Assembly: GCF_004359615.1 (NCBI RefSeq)
Contig: NZ_SCWA01000007.1
Location: 37,317 to 101,316 of the forward strand
Length of the DNA: 64,000 bases
Source: Macrococcus brunensis
Lineage (GTDB): Bacteria; Bacillota; Bacilli; Staphylococcales; Staphylococcaceae
Reading direction: 5' to 3'
Shown one piece after another: positions 54,619 through 63,560 of the stretch. Numbering within the stretch: position 1 is the first letter of the stretch; each line of letters begins with the position of its first letter. Both the position numbers and the translations under genes were made by a program. The notes below the pieces were generated by a model. The model saw only the letters and a list, made by a program, of their open reading frames with translations. It had not been told where the DNA came from and did not search any database.

Positions 54619-54634
54619 ACCCCTATGTGGTATA
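54616..54634. promoter_or_regulatory. Second CsoR-like dyad
   Basis: TATACCCCTATGTGGTATA has perfect TATACC/GGTATA arms. It overlaps the stop codon of the GNAT gene and sits 66 bp (centre to centre) from the main CsoR operator. Confidence 0.45.
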
Positions 54635-55114
54635 TATCAAATCAGATGTCTTGATGCGCTTCTTCATCGTATACCCCGGGTAACGGGGACCTTGGATAGC
54701 ATCTCCCAGTTCAAACCCTTCCTTGAGATAAAGTTCCTTCGCACCTGGATTCGGTTCATCAACGATTAGCGTGATGTATTCTATCTCCGGATAATGAGTT
54801 CTCACAAAATCCGGCAGGGCTTTTAAAGCCGCTGTTGCGTATCCTTGCCTGGCATAATCAGGCGCCACAGCAAATGAACGTATATAAATACTATGACAGA
54901 CATTAAACTTCTCTTTATATTCGCTGTCCGTGTCGAGGACAAAGAAAACAACTGCATTTTCCCTGTCAAACCCGAACACCGGTTTTCTTGATGGCATTTT
55001 CTCTGCTTCTTTAACATTCAGCTGAGGTGACTTGACGAAGCGTAACTGTTCATCTGTCAGCTGAAATGACTGGAGTGTCTGTGACATAGTTTCATCATAA
55101 AATTCGAGCTGCAT
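54623..55114 (-). CDS. GNAT family N-acetyltransferase
   Basis: 163 residues. IRSFAVAPDYARQGYATAALK carries the acetyl-CoA loop (R-Q-G-Y/x-A), then YITLIVDEPNPGAKELYLKEGF. The N-terminal half (FQLTDEQLRFVKSPQ) resembles a group of short acetyltransferases reading out tRNA- or lipid-like substrates, but no specific role is known. Follows the hydrolase gene by two bases, so co-translated. Confidence 0.85.
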   Translation of the reverse strand: MQLEFYDETMSQTLQSFQLTDEQLRFVKSPQLNVKEAEKMPSRKPVFGFDRENAVVFFVLDTDSEYKEKFNVCHSIYIRSFAVAPDYARQGYATAALKALPDFVRTHYPEIEYITLIVDEPNPGAKELYLKEGFELGDAIQGPRYPGYTMKKRIKTSDLIYTT

Positions 55115-55116
55115 GA

Positions 55117-55911
55117 TTATTTCTCAAGCCAGATAGATTGAATCACTTCTGCAAAACCTGCCGGCTTCTGCACATAGCCTAAATGTCCGCCTGGAATGTC
55201 GATAATGTTAATGCCCAGTTCCTTAGAAATATAGGCATTGACGTCCTGCGGAAATGAACCTTTAGAATCTGTGCCGTTCAGTAAAGTAATCTTATCTAAA
55301 TATGGACGGAATTCATCTAGATTGATATCAGACGTTGTATATTGTCTGATTTCGTATTTAAACCAGTTCTGCATTTCAGTGAAACGCTGCTCGTCTACGC
55401 CACCTTCTCCTGGTTCAGCTGCTTTTTTCATACCTTCTGCATCAATAGCTGCGACATTGAGTGTTTCACTGAATAACTTCATCGCTTGCGGCATCCCTTC
55501 TGTCAGCGCAAGATCGACGATTTCATTATTCTTTTCCTGCCAGTAATCAGCATCCGGTAAAAATGTGTTGATCGGCGGTTCGTGGAACGCAATTTTCTCC
55601 ACGACTTCCGGATGCTCTTTCAGGACATGCATCGCTACAATCGCACCGGAACTTGATCCGATGATATAGACCGGCTCATCACTTAAATGTTTTGCGAGTT
55701 CCGCAATATCCTTCGCATCACGTTTCACACGGTACAAGCTGTCCGGCGCTGAAGCTTCTTCCGGCAGTGGTTCCGTCAGCGTGCTCGCACCGAAACCTCT
55801 ACGGTCTACGGCAACAACAGTAAAATGCTCAGCCATTTCTTTAGCAAACGGCATATAAATATCACCTGTGCCATTTGCGCCAGGTATACAGATTAAGACT
55901 GGGTGATTCAA
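55117..55911 (-). CDS. Alpha/beta hydrolase (N-terminus possibly frameshifted)
   Basis: 264 residues from TTG 55911. [22 protein letters not shown] (oxyanion region), [11 protein letters not shown], the nucleophile elbow [14 protein letters not shown] with Ser, EPVYII, and C-terminal His in [13 protein letters not shown]. No strong ribosome site precedes the TTG. A well-placed ATG at 55987 (after AAAGGAG) opens a frame [20 protein letters not shown] that runs one base out of step and stops inside the hydrolase. The original start is therefore probably 55987 with an indel near 55912-55940. Confidence 0.8.
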   Translation of the reverse strand: MNHPVLICIPGANGTGDIYMPFAKEMAEHFTVVAVDRRGFGASTLTEPLPEEASAPDSLYRVKRDAKDIAELAKHLSDEPVYIIGSSSGAIVAMHVLKEHPEVVEKIAFHEPPINTFLPDADYWQEKNNEIVDLALTEGMPQAMKLFSETLNVAAIDAEGMKKAAEPGEGGVDEQRFTEMQNWFKYEIRQYTTSDINLDEFRPYLDKITLLNGTDSKGSFPQDVNAYISKELGINIIDIPGGHLGYVQKPAGFAEVIQSIWLEK

Positions 55912-56125
55912 GTGTAAAAGATGATGCTTCGAAATGGGATTTCAGTTCCTGGCTGGTCACTGCCCGCTGTTCTTTGTTTAATGACATCTCACCACTCCTT
56001 TGGTTATAAGTTACTATTTTCTTTCTATCTTGTCATCTGACAGCCGGTTATTTTCTTTCTTATAGATTGGTCCATTGGTGCATCTTCTACTCTTAATATA
56101 AAATGAGTCTCGTTTCAGAAAATCA

Positions 56126-56168
56126 AAACAGCGATATACCTGATAAAAACCAGAGTATATCGCTGTTT
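56126..56168. terminator. Bidirectional hairpin after sulP
   Basis: AAACAGCGATATAC/GTATATCGCTGTTT with a nested CTG/CAG pair in the loop and T-runs at both ends. A second stem, AGTAAAGTCC/GGACTTTACT (about 56190-56231), lies nearer the sulP stop. Confidence 0.8.
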
Positions 56169-56267
56169 TTCTTTATTTAATTTACTGAATAGAAGAGTAA
56201 AGTCCAGCTAATCGCTTTTGCGGGACTTTACTTGGCATCAGGGCACACTGCATCCTTACTCCAACTT

Positions 56268-57425
56268 TTATAAAGTAACTTCTTTTCGTTTCAACAACAG
56301 ATTCAGCACGCTGCCGACAATCACACCTGCTGCCAGATTATGCGTCAATAATACAAGTATAATGGTCACTAGTATTACAAGGACATCTGCTTTCGGTGCC
56401 CGCTTCATGAAACGGAACGTCTTGAATTCAAATGTACTGAAAGCAACGACCACCATGATACCCGCTAATATCGCCATGGGTATCTGAACAAGAAAATCAC
56501 CGAGCACCATAATCATAAACATCAGAAATATACCTGCTGTTAATGAAGAAAGTCTTGATGTCCCGCCTGACTTCAAGTTCATCACAGATTGACCAATCAT
56601 GGCGCAGCCCCCGATACCGCCAAAGAAGCCTGATATAACATTGGCGATACCCTGTCCCCCTGCTTCACGGTTTTTATCACTATCAGAATCTAGTGTTTCA
56701 TCAACGATACGCGCAGTTAAAAGGCTTTCTATCAGACCAACGACTGCCATCGAAAGAGAATACGGCAGAATAATTCGTAACGTCTCCATATTGAAAGGCA
56801 CATCTGGCACGAAGAAATGAGGCAGCGTGCGTTTAATGTCCCCTAAGTCGCCGACTGTCCTTACATCAGCCCCTGTCATCATAGAAGCAGTGGTCAGCAG
56901 AACGACTGCGATTAGCGGCGCGGGTATTCTTGTAAAAAACTTTGGGACGAAGTAGACAATCAAAATGGTCACTGCAGTGAAAAGATACGTCTCCCACGAT
57001 AAACCGAATATATGCTGCTGCTGAGAATGAAAGATCAGGATAGCCAGAGAATCCACAAAACCAATCATCACCGTATTCGGAATATACTTCATCAGACGGC
57101 CTACTTTCAGCAGGCTTAAGACAATCTGTATGACGCCCATCAGAATCGTCGCCGCAAACAGGTAGTTCACACCGTGATCACGTACGAGAGAAAAGACGAG
57201 TAGAGCGATAGCCCCTGCTGCTGCAGATATCATAGCAGGTCTGCCCCCTGTAAATGCAATGGTCAGCGCAATGACAAATGAAGCATATAAACCAACCATG
57301 GGATCTACACCCGCAATCACCGAAAAAGCAATCACTTCAGGAATCAGTGCAAGTGAGACCACGATGCCTGCTAATATATTGGCTCCTGGACGTGCGAGCC
57401 ATTCTTTTTTTATCGAATTATTCAT
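56268..57425 (-). CDS. SulP family anion transporter lacking a STAS domain
   Basis: 385 residues with about 10-12 hydrophobic segments. [49 protein letters not shown] (substrate-binding helix), [14 protein letters not shown] and [25 protein letters not shown] are SulP landmarks. It ends in [10 protein letters not shown] without the cytosolic STAS domain of most relatives (480-550 aa). It transports an anion (sulphate, bicarbonate or carboxylate). The second ATG is better spaced from GGAGG. Divergent from brnQ. Confidence 0.88.
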   Translation of the reverse strand: MNNSIKKEWLARPGANILAGIVVSLALIPEVIAFSVIAGVDPMVGLYASFVIALTIAFTGGRPAMISAAAGAIALLVFSLVRDHGVNYLFAATILMGVIQIVLSLLKVGRLMKYIPNTVMIGFVDSLAILIFHSQQQHIFGLSWETYLFTAVTILIVYFVPKFFTRIPAPLIAVVLLTTASMMTGADVRTVGDLGDIKRTLPHFFVPDVPFNMETLRIILPYSLSMAVVGLIESLLTARIVDETLDSDSDKNREAGGQGIANVISGFFGGIGGCAMIGQSVMNLKSGGTSRLSSLTAGIFLMFMIMVLGDFLVQIPMAILAGIMVVVAFSTFEFKTFRFMKRAPKADVLVILVTIILVLLTHNLAAGVIVGSVLNLLLKRKEVTL

Positions 57426-57477
57426 CATAACCTCCGTTAAAATATCAGGTTAGAGTATAGCATAATAAAGGTCTTTA

Positions 57478-57492
57478 AGTTGTCAGAAAATA
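57478..57492. promoter_or_regulatory. CodY-like box upstream of brnQ
   Basis: AGTTGTCAGAAAATA differs from the CodY consensus AATTTTCWGAAAATT at three positions. About 50 bp upstream of the TATAAT (57529-57534) that probably drives brnQ. BrnQ is a known CodY target in staphylococci. Confidence 0.55.
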
Positions 57493-57570
57493 AGAAAAAC
57501 ATCGCTAGTTAATCGCACTTTAAAGTGTTATAATGCTAGAGGCTTTAAAATCAGTAAAAAGGAAATGACT

Positions 57571-58911
57571 ATGAAAAAACAATTAAGTATCGGTTTTATG
57601 TTATTCGCCATGTTCTTTGGTGCTGGAAATCTCATCTTCCCGCCGAAGTTAGGTTTAGAAAGCGGCCACTTTTTCTGGCCCGTTATGACAGGATTTGTTC
57701 TGACAGGAGTGGGTCTCCCTTTACTCGGTGTTATCGTCGGTGCAATCGATAAGCGTGGATACGAAGGTGCACTTAATGAAATCAGTCCGATTTATTCTAT
57801 CTTATTGCTTTCTACTATATATATTGTCATCGGTCCCTTGTTCTCTATTCCGAGAACCGGAACAACAGCGTATGAACTGACGGTCGGTTCAGCAATCAAG
57901 AATCCTGGCGCAGTCAGTCTGGCACTCTTTTCACTCATCTACTTCGCCGTCGTGACTTATATTTCACTTAATCCGAATAAACTCGTCGACCGCATCGGTT
58001 CTTTACTGACACCGATTCTTCTCATCATCATTACAGCGATCGTCATCAGAGGATTCTTCATATTAGGTCACGCACCTCAGACAGCGGGGAATAAAGAGAT
58101 GTTCCCAACACTGCCTGCCAGCTTTTCAAACGGTTTATCTGAAGGCTACCTGACAATGGATGCTCTAGCTGCCATCACTTTTTCTATTTTAATTATCAAT
58201 GCCATCAAGCTCAGTGGTGTTTTTGATAAAAAGAAACTCTTCAAGTCCGTTGCCATAGCCGCTGTTTCAGCGGGTGCACTTCTGGCACTTGTCTATATCT
58301 CTCTTGCGTTCATCGGCAATCACGTGAACTTAAGCACAGCAGAAATGGCAGATATCACGAAGAATGATAAGAATCTAGGCGTCTACCTTTTATCTCATAT
58401 CTCGCAGCTCGGTTACGGCAGATTCGGAGCGATTTTACTTGGCCTTGCTGTTACCATCGCCTGCTTGACGACAGCGATCGGATTGATTGTCGCAGTCAGC
58501 ACGTATTTTCATTCTGTTGTGCCGAAAGTACCTTACAAGACATTTGTCTACGGTTTCTCGTTCATCAGTTTCGTCCTGTCGAACTTAGGACTTAACCAGG
58601 TCATCAGCATGTCAGTACCAGTTCTCTCTCTGATCTATCCTATAGCAATCACTACGATGCTGCTGATATTACTTGCTTCTATCATCCCGATGAAGCCGAT
58701 TGTCCAACGAATCACAGTGATCTGTATGGTCATCTTTTCTATTATCGACATGATGCATCGTAATGACTTATTATCTATATCAGGATTTGAAAAACTGCCT
58801 TTCTACAGTATTTCACTGGAATGGTTACCCATTGCGCTGTTTGTCATCATTATCAGCTATCTGATTAGTTTAATGACCAGACAGGTGCCGATTAAGTATC
58901 AGAATGACTAA
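57571..58911 (+). CDS. brnQ: Branched-chain amino acid transporter BrnQ (LIVCS family)
   Basis: 446 residues, about 12 helices. LSIGFMLFAMFFGAGNLIFPP at the N-terminus is the hallmark, followed by GVGLPLLGVIVGAIDKRG, RTGTTAYELTVG and TTAIGLIVAVSTYFHSVVPKV. Imports Leu, Ile and Val with Na+ or H+. Start ATG 57571, seven bases after AAGGA. Likely nutrient-controlled through the CodY-like box. Single gene ending at a perfect terminator. Confidence 0.95.
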   Translation: MKKQLSIGFMLFAMFFGAGNLIFPPKLGLESGHFFWPVMTGFVLTGVGLPLLGVIVGAIDKRGYEGALNEISPIYSILLLSTIYIVIGPLFSIPRTGTTAYELTVGSAIKNPGAVSLALFSLIYFAVVTYISLNPNKLVDRIGSLLTPILLIIITAIVIRGFFILGHAPQTAGNKEMFPTLPASFSNGLSEGYLTMDALAAITFSILIINAIKLSGVFDKKKLFKSVAIAAVSAGALLALVYISLAFIGNHVNLSTAEMADITKNDKNLGVYLLSHISQLGYGRFGAILLGLAVTIACLTTAIGLIVAVSTYFHSVVPKVPYKTFVYGFSFISFVLSNLGLNQVISMSVPVLSLIYPIAITTMLLILLASIIPMKPIVQRITVICMVIFSIIDMMHRNDLLSISGFEKLPFYSISLEWLPIALFVIIISYLISLMTRQVPIKYQND

Positions 58912-58946
58912 TAAGCAATGAGCCTCGTGCTCATTGCTTATTTTTG
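58912..58946 (+). terminator. Terminator after brnQ
   Basis: TAAGCAATGAGC (58912-58923)/GCTCATTGCTTA (58929-58940), 12-bp perfect stem, TTTTTG tail. Confidence 0.9.
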
Positions 58947-58987
58947 TTGAGGTCAGTTAAAATAAAAGAAAAAGTAAGGAGATGTTT

Positions 58988-59503
58988 ATGTCTACACTTG
59001 TCATCCTGGCTCATCCCAATATGAAGGAATCCATCGTTAATCACCTATGGAAAAGAGAACTTGAACAAGAAAATATTTATGTTCATGACCTTTACGAGAC
59101 TTATCCAGACGAAAAACTAGACGTGATGCATGAACAGAAACTCATCGAACAGCATGATACTATTGTTTTCCAGTTTCCATTCTACTGGTACAGCTCTCCT
59201 CCGCTACTTAAAAAATGGCTGGATGAAGTTCTTGAAGAAGGATGGGCGCATGGTTCTCGTTTTAGTTTAGAAGGCAAAAAGATAGCACTCGCTATCTCAA
59301 TTGGAGACAAACAATATAACTATGAGAAGACTGGCAAAGTCACATTTAGTCTAGATGAACTCATTTCTCCTTATATCGCAACAGCTATCTATATCAAAGC
59401 ACACTACGCAGGATATCACGCTATGTTTAATGTGGCCAGCGCAACAGAAAATCAAATCACAGCAGATGCTAAAGAGTTAGCTGCCTTTATCAAAAGCCTG
59501 TAA
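58988..59503 (+). CDS. NAD(P)H oxidoreductase, flavodoxin-like (KefF/MdaB type)
   Basis: 171 residues. LVILAHPNMKESIVN (FMN phosphate loop), VFQFPFYWYSSPPLLKKWLDEV (hallmark of NQO1/KefF) and GKKIALAISIGDKQYNY. Reduces quinones or similar with NAD(P)H. ATG 58988 has the better spacing from AAGGAG. Followed 67 bp later by another redox-type gene on the same strand, possibly co-transcribed. Confidence 0.88.
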   Translation: MSTLVILAHPNMKESIVNHLWKRELEQENIYVHDLYETYPDEKLDVMHEQKLIEQHDTIVFQFPFYWYSSPPLLKKWLDEVLEEGWAHGSRFSLEGKKIALAISIGDKQYNYEKTGKVTFSLDELISPYIATAIYIKAHYAGYHAMFNVASATENQITADAKELAAFIKSL

Positions 59504-59570
59504 TTCAAATAGTTGCTTCCCTGATTCCTAAATTATACAATAGCCCTAATTCAGAAAGGATGTTGATATC

Positions 59571-60197
59571 ATGGATATATTTATCGTAGGTGGCAGCGGC
59601 CGAGTAGGACTGGAATTAGCAAAATCACTTAGAGATAAAAATCATAACGTTGTAGTGGGTAGCCGTTCACCTGAGAAAATAGATGCAGATGGATTTCAGA
59701 CAGTTAAGCTTGATTTAACTGAATCAGTAAGCGATATTGCAGAAGCAATCGGTAAAGTAGATATTGTTTACTTCACTGCAGGCTCACGCGGCAAAGATTT
59801 ATTACAGATAGACGCTTTCGGCGCAGTACGCACGATGCTTGCTGCAGAGAAAAATAATATTAAACGTTACATCATGTTGAGTGCTTATGAATCACTTAAC
59901 CCGGATGCATGGGACGAGAAGCCTTATAGTGACTTAAGAGAATATTATGAAGCAAAATTTCTGGCGGATAAATATTTAATGGACAGCACACAACTGGCCT
60001 ATACGATCCTGCAAGCTGTGGCACTTGAAGAAGAAGCCGGTAATGGTAAAGGCGATCATGCGACCGAACAAACTGTGGCAATACCAGACGTCGGACTTGC
60101 TCTAGCAGAACTTGCAGAACAAGATAACGCAATCGGTAAAGTGGTGACAATCAGCAACGGCGATAAAGATATCACTACACTCATGAAAGAAGTATAA
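59571..60197 (+). CDS. NAD(P)-binding atypical SDR (YwnB/NmrA-like)
   Basis: 208 residues. Rossmann loop IVGGSGRVGLELAKSL at residue 4, VGSRSPEK (NADP phosphate), VDIVYFTAGSRGKDLLQIDAFG, KRYIMLSAYESLNPDAW, and YYEAKFLADKYL with the Tyr-x-x-x-Lys pair. Role may be a reductase or a redox sensor. AAAGGATG ahead of the ATG. Ends at a perfect hairpin. Confidence 0.87.
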   Translation: MDIFIVGGSGRVGLELAKSLRDKNHNVVVGSRSPEKIDADGFQTVKLDLTESVSDIAEAIGKVDIVYFTAGSRGKDLLQIDAFGAVRTMLAAEKNNIKRYIMLSAYESLNPDAWDEKPYSDLREYYEAKFLADKYLMDSTQLAYTILQAVALEEEAGNGKGDHATEQTVAIPDVGLALAELAEQDNAIGKVVTISNGDKDITTLMKEV

Positions 60198-60199
60198 AA

Positions 60200-60231
60200 A
60201 AAGCACACTGACAAAAAAATCAGTGTGCTTT
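60200..60231. terminator. Bidirectional terminator after the YwnB-like gene
   Basis: AAAGCACACTGA/TCAGTGTGCTTT with an A-rich loop. Also serves the convergent ABC permease. Confidence 0.88.
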
Positions 60232-60241
60232 CTTTGTGTGA

Positions 60242-60943
60242 TTATTGATCCAAGCTTGCTTTTCTGAATAAGAACGAAACGAAAAGGAAAGCGACTAAGA
60301 CCCAGATAAATAGTACTAAGATCGGCATCCATTCACTGTTCTCTGCTAAGTTCATATATTGTTTAACAGGTAGATAGTCAACTATTTTGATAAAGATGTT
60401 TTTCTGATCAAATCCCATCGAACTAACCAACGGACTCATCACGAAAATAACTAAAATAGGAAAGAGATAAAGGCTCGTTTCTGAAACAGATTTGACCATC
60501 AATCCTACTCCAATACCGAGTAATAAGAAGAAAAGATAAAGTTCAAAAAATCCTATTACCATGTAGAAATTAGTAAAGATATTGATCTGAAGAATAATCA
60601 GCGCAATAAGGATTGAAATAAAAGTCATGATAGTAACGACCAGACTTTTCCCAAGTAATATATCTAACATTGAAGCTGGCGAATTAATGAGTCCTCTTAA
60701 TGTGTGCTTCTCATTCTCTTCCGCCAGCATCGTCATCATAGATGATGTAATGACCATACCCAGTGCCATCCCCACTACGAGAACAGCAATCATCATCTTG
60801 CCACCAGGCATTTCGTCAAACGGTAATCTAGTATAAAAAGCAGCGAGAAGTATTGGTATAAGCGGCATTGTCAGCAGCATGGCATTTCTCATAAATTCTT
60901 TGAAGTCTTTTTCTGCTATAGCCATTATTCGGTTCATATTCAT
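60242..60943 (-). CDS. ABC-2 type transporter permease
   Basis: 233 residues, six helices. AIAEKDFKEFMRNAMLLTMPLIPILLAAFY at the N-terminus, MMTMLAEENEKHTLRGLINSP (the conserved coupling motif E-x-x-x-x-T-L), and a C-terminal hydrophobic pair. Partner of the ATPase one base upstream. Export of a drug, peptide or lipid is likely. The C-terminal tail (FVSFLFRKASLDQ) is short. Confidence 0.88.
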   Translation of the reverse strand: MNMNRIMAIAEKDFKEFMRNAMLLTMPLIPILLAAFYTRLPFDEMPGGKMMIAVLVVGMALGMVITSSMMTMLAEENEKHTLRGLINSPASMLDILLGKSLVVTIMTFISILIALIILQINIFTNFYMVIGFFELYLFFLLLGIGVGLMVKSVSETSLYLFPILVIFVMSPLVSSMGFDQKNIFIKIVDYLPVKQYMNLAENSEWMPILVLFIWVLVAFLFVSFLFRKASLDQ

Positions 60944-60944
60944 C

Positions 60945-61790
60945 TTAGTTCAGCTCCTTGCCGGTCAATTTGATAAATACATCTGATAAAGTCGGTTCAT
61001 TGGTATGCAGTCGCTTGATCTGTCCTGCTTTCATCCACTCGCTTACTTGGTCTGCGCCTGATGCATCAAGTCCGATTGTCGTTGAACTGCCGTCTTTCAT
61101 TTCCACGGTCATCGTGTCGTTTGAATGTTTGTATTTCAGCTCTGCCGGTTCGTCTAATGCAATGAGTTTCCCTTCATTGATAAGGGCTATTCGGTCACAC
61201 AGTGTTTCCGCTTCCGTCATATCATGTGTCGTCAGGAAGATGGTGACGCCCTGCTGTTTTAAATTAAGCAGCCCTTTATGGATATGCATGGTGGTCACAG
61301 GGTCAAGCGCTGATGTGGGTTCATCTAGAAATAACAGTTGCGGCTGATGGATCAGCGCTTTAGCCAGCAGGATTCTCTGGCGCATCCCTTTGGACAGTTT
61401 TTTTACGATGGTTTTCTTCTCTTCAACTAGTCCTACAAATTGAAGGACTTCATCTATTCTGCTGCTGGATACTTCATATAACCCCGCAAACATTTTCAAA
61501 TTATCATAGACTGTTAAGCGTTCATATAAGGCACTGTTATCTGACAGAATACCAATTTGCTTGCGATAGCTGGAGGCTTGTAACTCTTTGTCTCTAACAT
61601 CCATCGACTGGATATGTCCTTCCGTAATCGCTGTTTCGCCTGTCAGCATCTTAATCGTCGTGGTCTTGCCTGAACCACTTGGACCGAGCAGGCCAAATAT
61701 CTCTCCTGACTGAACACTAAATGATAAATGATCGACTGCATGTTTAGTGCCGTATACTTTTGACACCTGCTGTACTTGAATGACCGTCAT
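60945..61790 (-). CDS. ABC transporter ATP-binding protein
   Basis: 281 residues. Walker A GPSGSGKTTTIKMLTGE, Q-loop region QIGILSDNSALYERLTVYDNL, signature LSKGMRQRILLAKALI, Walker B LLFLDEPTSALDP and switch FLTTHDMTEAETL, plus a C-terminal regulatory tail. Energises the ABC-2 permease. A promoter with a poor -35 and two TGAAC repeats upstream suggests that it needs an activator, probably the LytTR protein next door. Confidence 0.92.
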   Translation of the reverse strand: MTVIQVQQVSKVYGTKHAVDHLSFSVQSGEIFGLLGPSGSGKTTTIKMLTGETAITEGHIQSMDVRDKELQASSYRKQIGILSDNSALYERLTVYDNLKMFAGLYEVSSSRIDEVLQFVGLVEEKKTIVKKLSKGMRQRILLAKALIHQPQLLFLDEPTSALDPVTTMHIHKGLLNLKQQGVTIFLTTHDMTEAETLCDRIALINEGKLIALDEPAELKYKHSNDTMTVEMKDGSSTTIGLDASGADQVSEWMKAGQIKRLHTNEPTLSDVFIKLTGKELN

Positions 61791-61818
61791 AATAAAACCT
61801 CCTTAGCAATATACTTAA

Positions 61819-61863
61819 ATTGTAGAGGAGTCTTATGTTTTATTCGATTGAACGATCGTGAAC
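61819..61863 (-). promoter_or_regulatory. Activator-type promoter of the ABC-2 operon
   Basis: Minus strand TACAAT (61819-61824), 17-bp spacer, weak TCGAAT at -35 (61842-61847). Immediately upstream two GTTCA direct repeats (61849-61853 and 61859-61863) lie exactly 10 bp (one helical turn) apart. The site suggests binding of the adjacent LytTR regulator. Confidence 0.5.
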
Positions 61864-61868
61864 TGTAG

Positions 61869-62795
61869 CTATTTTTCAGTGAATGGTACCGTGGTACCAT
61901 TGAAATAAGTCTGAAATTCCTTCAGTTTCGCTCGCGAAAGTGGTACAAAATTCTCATTGGAAGAGTCCAGTTTAATCGAGTAGGAATTCTTTGACCAGGT
62001 GATCATTTCCTTCACCTTCTGAAGGTTGACGATATACGAACGGTGACAACGATAAAACCCATATGGCTGGAGTTTTTCTTCTAGTTCAGTCAGAGAATAG
62101 TCAGCGAGAAAACTTTCGTTGTTCAGATGAATATTCACCTTACCGTCAGACCCTTCTATAAAATCAATGGCCTCCGGATTCAGGAATAACGTTTTATCCT
62201 CTGATTTGACCGCGAGTTTAAAGACGTTAAAGACCTGCATTTCCTGAGCGGTTTCCTCTTTTTCACGGGTTTCAATGTCGAGTTTCTTGATGACATCATT
62301 TTTCACCTGATAGATGGTGTCAGTAAGCAGCATCGCATGGTCGATATGTGCGAGCAGGTGAATGACCTGAAATCCCTTCTCTTCAAAATTCGGCATAATC
62401 TGACGTATTTTATTGATTGTCTCTATATGGAGGTTGTGCAGGATTTCATGGAATATGATGCCACTACACGGCTGAATCAATGCGACACATAGCTTGATGA
62501 GCACATAGTCATCATGAGAGATGTGCTTAATCCGCGCTTTCTGAACATTTTCAAGATAGAACATCTGCATTAACTGGTCGACTGTATAAGCACTGCCGTA
62601 CCACTTCACATAAAACTTGATTGCTTCCTTTACCGTCAGTCGCTCATGGAGGGGCTCGGTGAAACTTTCAATCCACCACCCTTTAGTTCGGTAGTCTTCT
62701 GATAATGTCTGACGCGCTTCTTTTTGCGCAACAATACTTAGCTGCTGATTATTTTCCAGTTGTCTGACCGATTCCAGTAATGTCACTTCATTCAC
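61869..62795 (-). CDS. LytTR transcriptional regulator with degenerate ABC-ATPase domain
   Basis: 308 residues. The C-terminal LytTR domain is at about 205-300 (LFLNPEAIDFIEGSDGKVNIH, YGFYRCHRSYIVNLQKVKEM, PLSRAKLKEF). Residues about 45-175 align by eye to the second half of an ABC ATPase: LTVKEAIKFYVKWYG, then ISHDDYVLIKLCVALIQPCSG where LSKGMRQR... and LLFLDEP stand in true ATPases, then VIHLLAHIDHAMLLTDTIYQV. Walker A and the Walker B Asp are absent, so no ATP hydrolysis is expected. It probably senses the neighbouring transporter and activates it (inference). GTG start at 62795 or 62786. Confidence 0.82.
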   Translation of the reverse strand: MNEVTLLESVRQLENNQQLSIVAQKEARQTLSEDYRTKGWWIESFTEPLHERLTVKEAIKFYVKWYGSAYTVDQLMQMFYLENVQKARIKHISHDDYVLIKLCVALIQPCSGIIFHEILHNLHIETINKIRQIMPNFEEKGFQVIHLLAHIDHAMLLTDTIYQVKNDVIKKLDIETREKEETAQEMQVFNVFKLAVKSEDKTLFLNPEAIDFIEGSDGKVNIHLNNESFLADYSLTELEEKLQPYGFYRCHRSYIVNLQKVKEMITWSKNSYSIKLDSSNENFVPLSRAKLKEFQTYFNGTTVPFTEK

Positions 62796-62801
62796 CTCAC
62801 C

Positions 62802-63464
62802 TTATTTTATGATGTCTGTCAGCTCCATGAGATGGCTGATTGAATAGGTAGCGTCTACTTTCTCACTCCCAATATAACAGGTATCTATGCCCGCTGCTTT
62901 AGCACCTGCAATATCAGATGTGATGGAATCTCCTACCATCAGTACTTCTTCTGGTTTAGCATTTGCGTTCTTAAGTGCATAGGCAAAAAATTCAGGCTGC
63001 GGTTTTGAATAACCTATTTCCTCGGAAATAAAATGATGACTGAAATAAGGATAAATCCCTGCATCTTTCATCCGTTTCATCTGAGTGGTATACACACCGT
63101 TCGTTGCTGATGATAATGTGACGGGTTTATTCTTCAGGTAATCCAGTATGTCTATAGCGCCCGGTAATAAGTGATGGCTGTCATTGATCGCTGTTCTGAA
63201 AATCTGTTCCTTTAAGGACCCGTCCACTGTGATAGCCTGCAACTGAAAGAAATCGCTGAAACGCTTTGTCAGGACTTCATCTTTCTTTATTTCGCCGCGT
63301 TCAAGCGCCTGCCAGAGATTTTTATTGATAGACTGATACTGCTCGAATAGTTCAGTCGTCATCACCAGTCCTTCAGATTCAAACACTTGTGTAATAGCAA
63401 TATGTTCTCCTGCCGCAAAATCCAGCAGCGTGTGGTCTAAGTCGAAAAAAATATGTTTATACAT
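62802..63464 (-). CDS. yjjG: HAD hydrolase, YjjG-type noncanonical pyrimidine nucleotidase
   Basis: 220 residues. Nucleophile motif FFDLDHTLLDF, cap domain about 15-80, motif II SSATNG, motif III Lys in EEIGYSKPQPEFF and motif IV MVGDSITSDIAGAKAAGI. The DHTLLDF form is typical of YjjG, which dephosphorylates dUMP, dTMP and modified pyrimidine nucleotides. Six bases upstream of the LytTR gene, so co-transcribed; it is the first gene of that unit. Confidence 0.9.
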   Translation of the reverse strand: MYKHIFFDLDHTLLDFAAGEHIAITQVFESEGLVMTTELFEQYQSINKNLWQALERGEIKKDEVLTKRFSDFFQLQAITVDGSLKEQIFRTAINDSHHLLPGAIDILDYLKNKPVTLSSATNGVYTTQMKRMKDAGIYPYFSHHFISEEIGYSKPQPEFFAYALKNANAKPEEVLMVGDSITSDIAGAKAAGIDTCYIGSEKVDATYSISHLMELTDIIK

Positions 63465-63530
63465 GAGTCTCTCTCATTTCTGTTTACGTCTATTATAACT
63501 AATATCAAGCGCCATGTTGTCTGTAAAAGC

Positions 63531-63560
63531 AAAAAAGCATCTCTCATCTGAGAGATGCTT
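63531..63560 (-). terminator. Terminator after the iron permease
   Basis: AAGCATCTCTCA/TGAGAGATGCTT with a two-base loop and TTTTTT on the minus strand, overlapping the permease stop codon. Confidence 0.85.
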
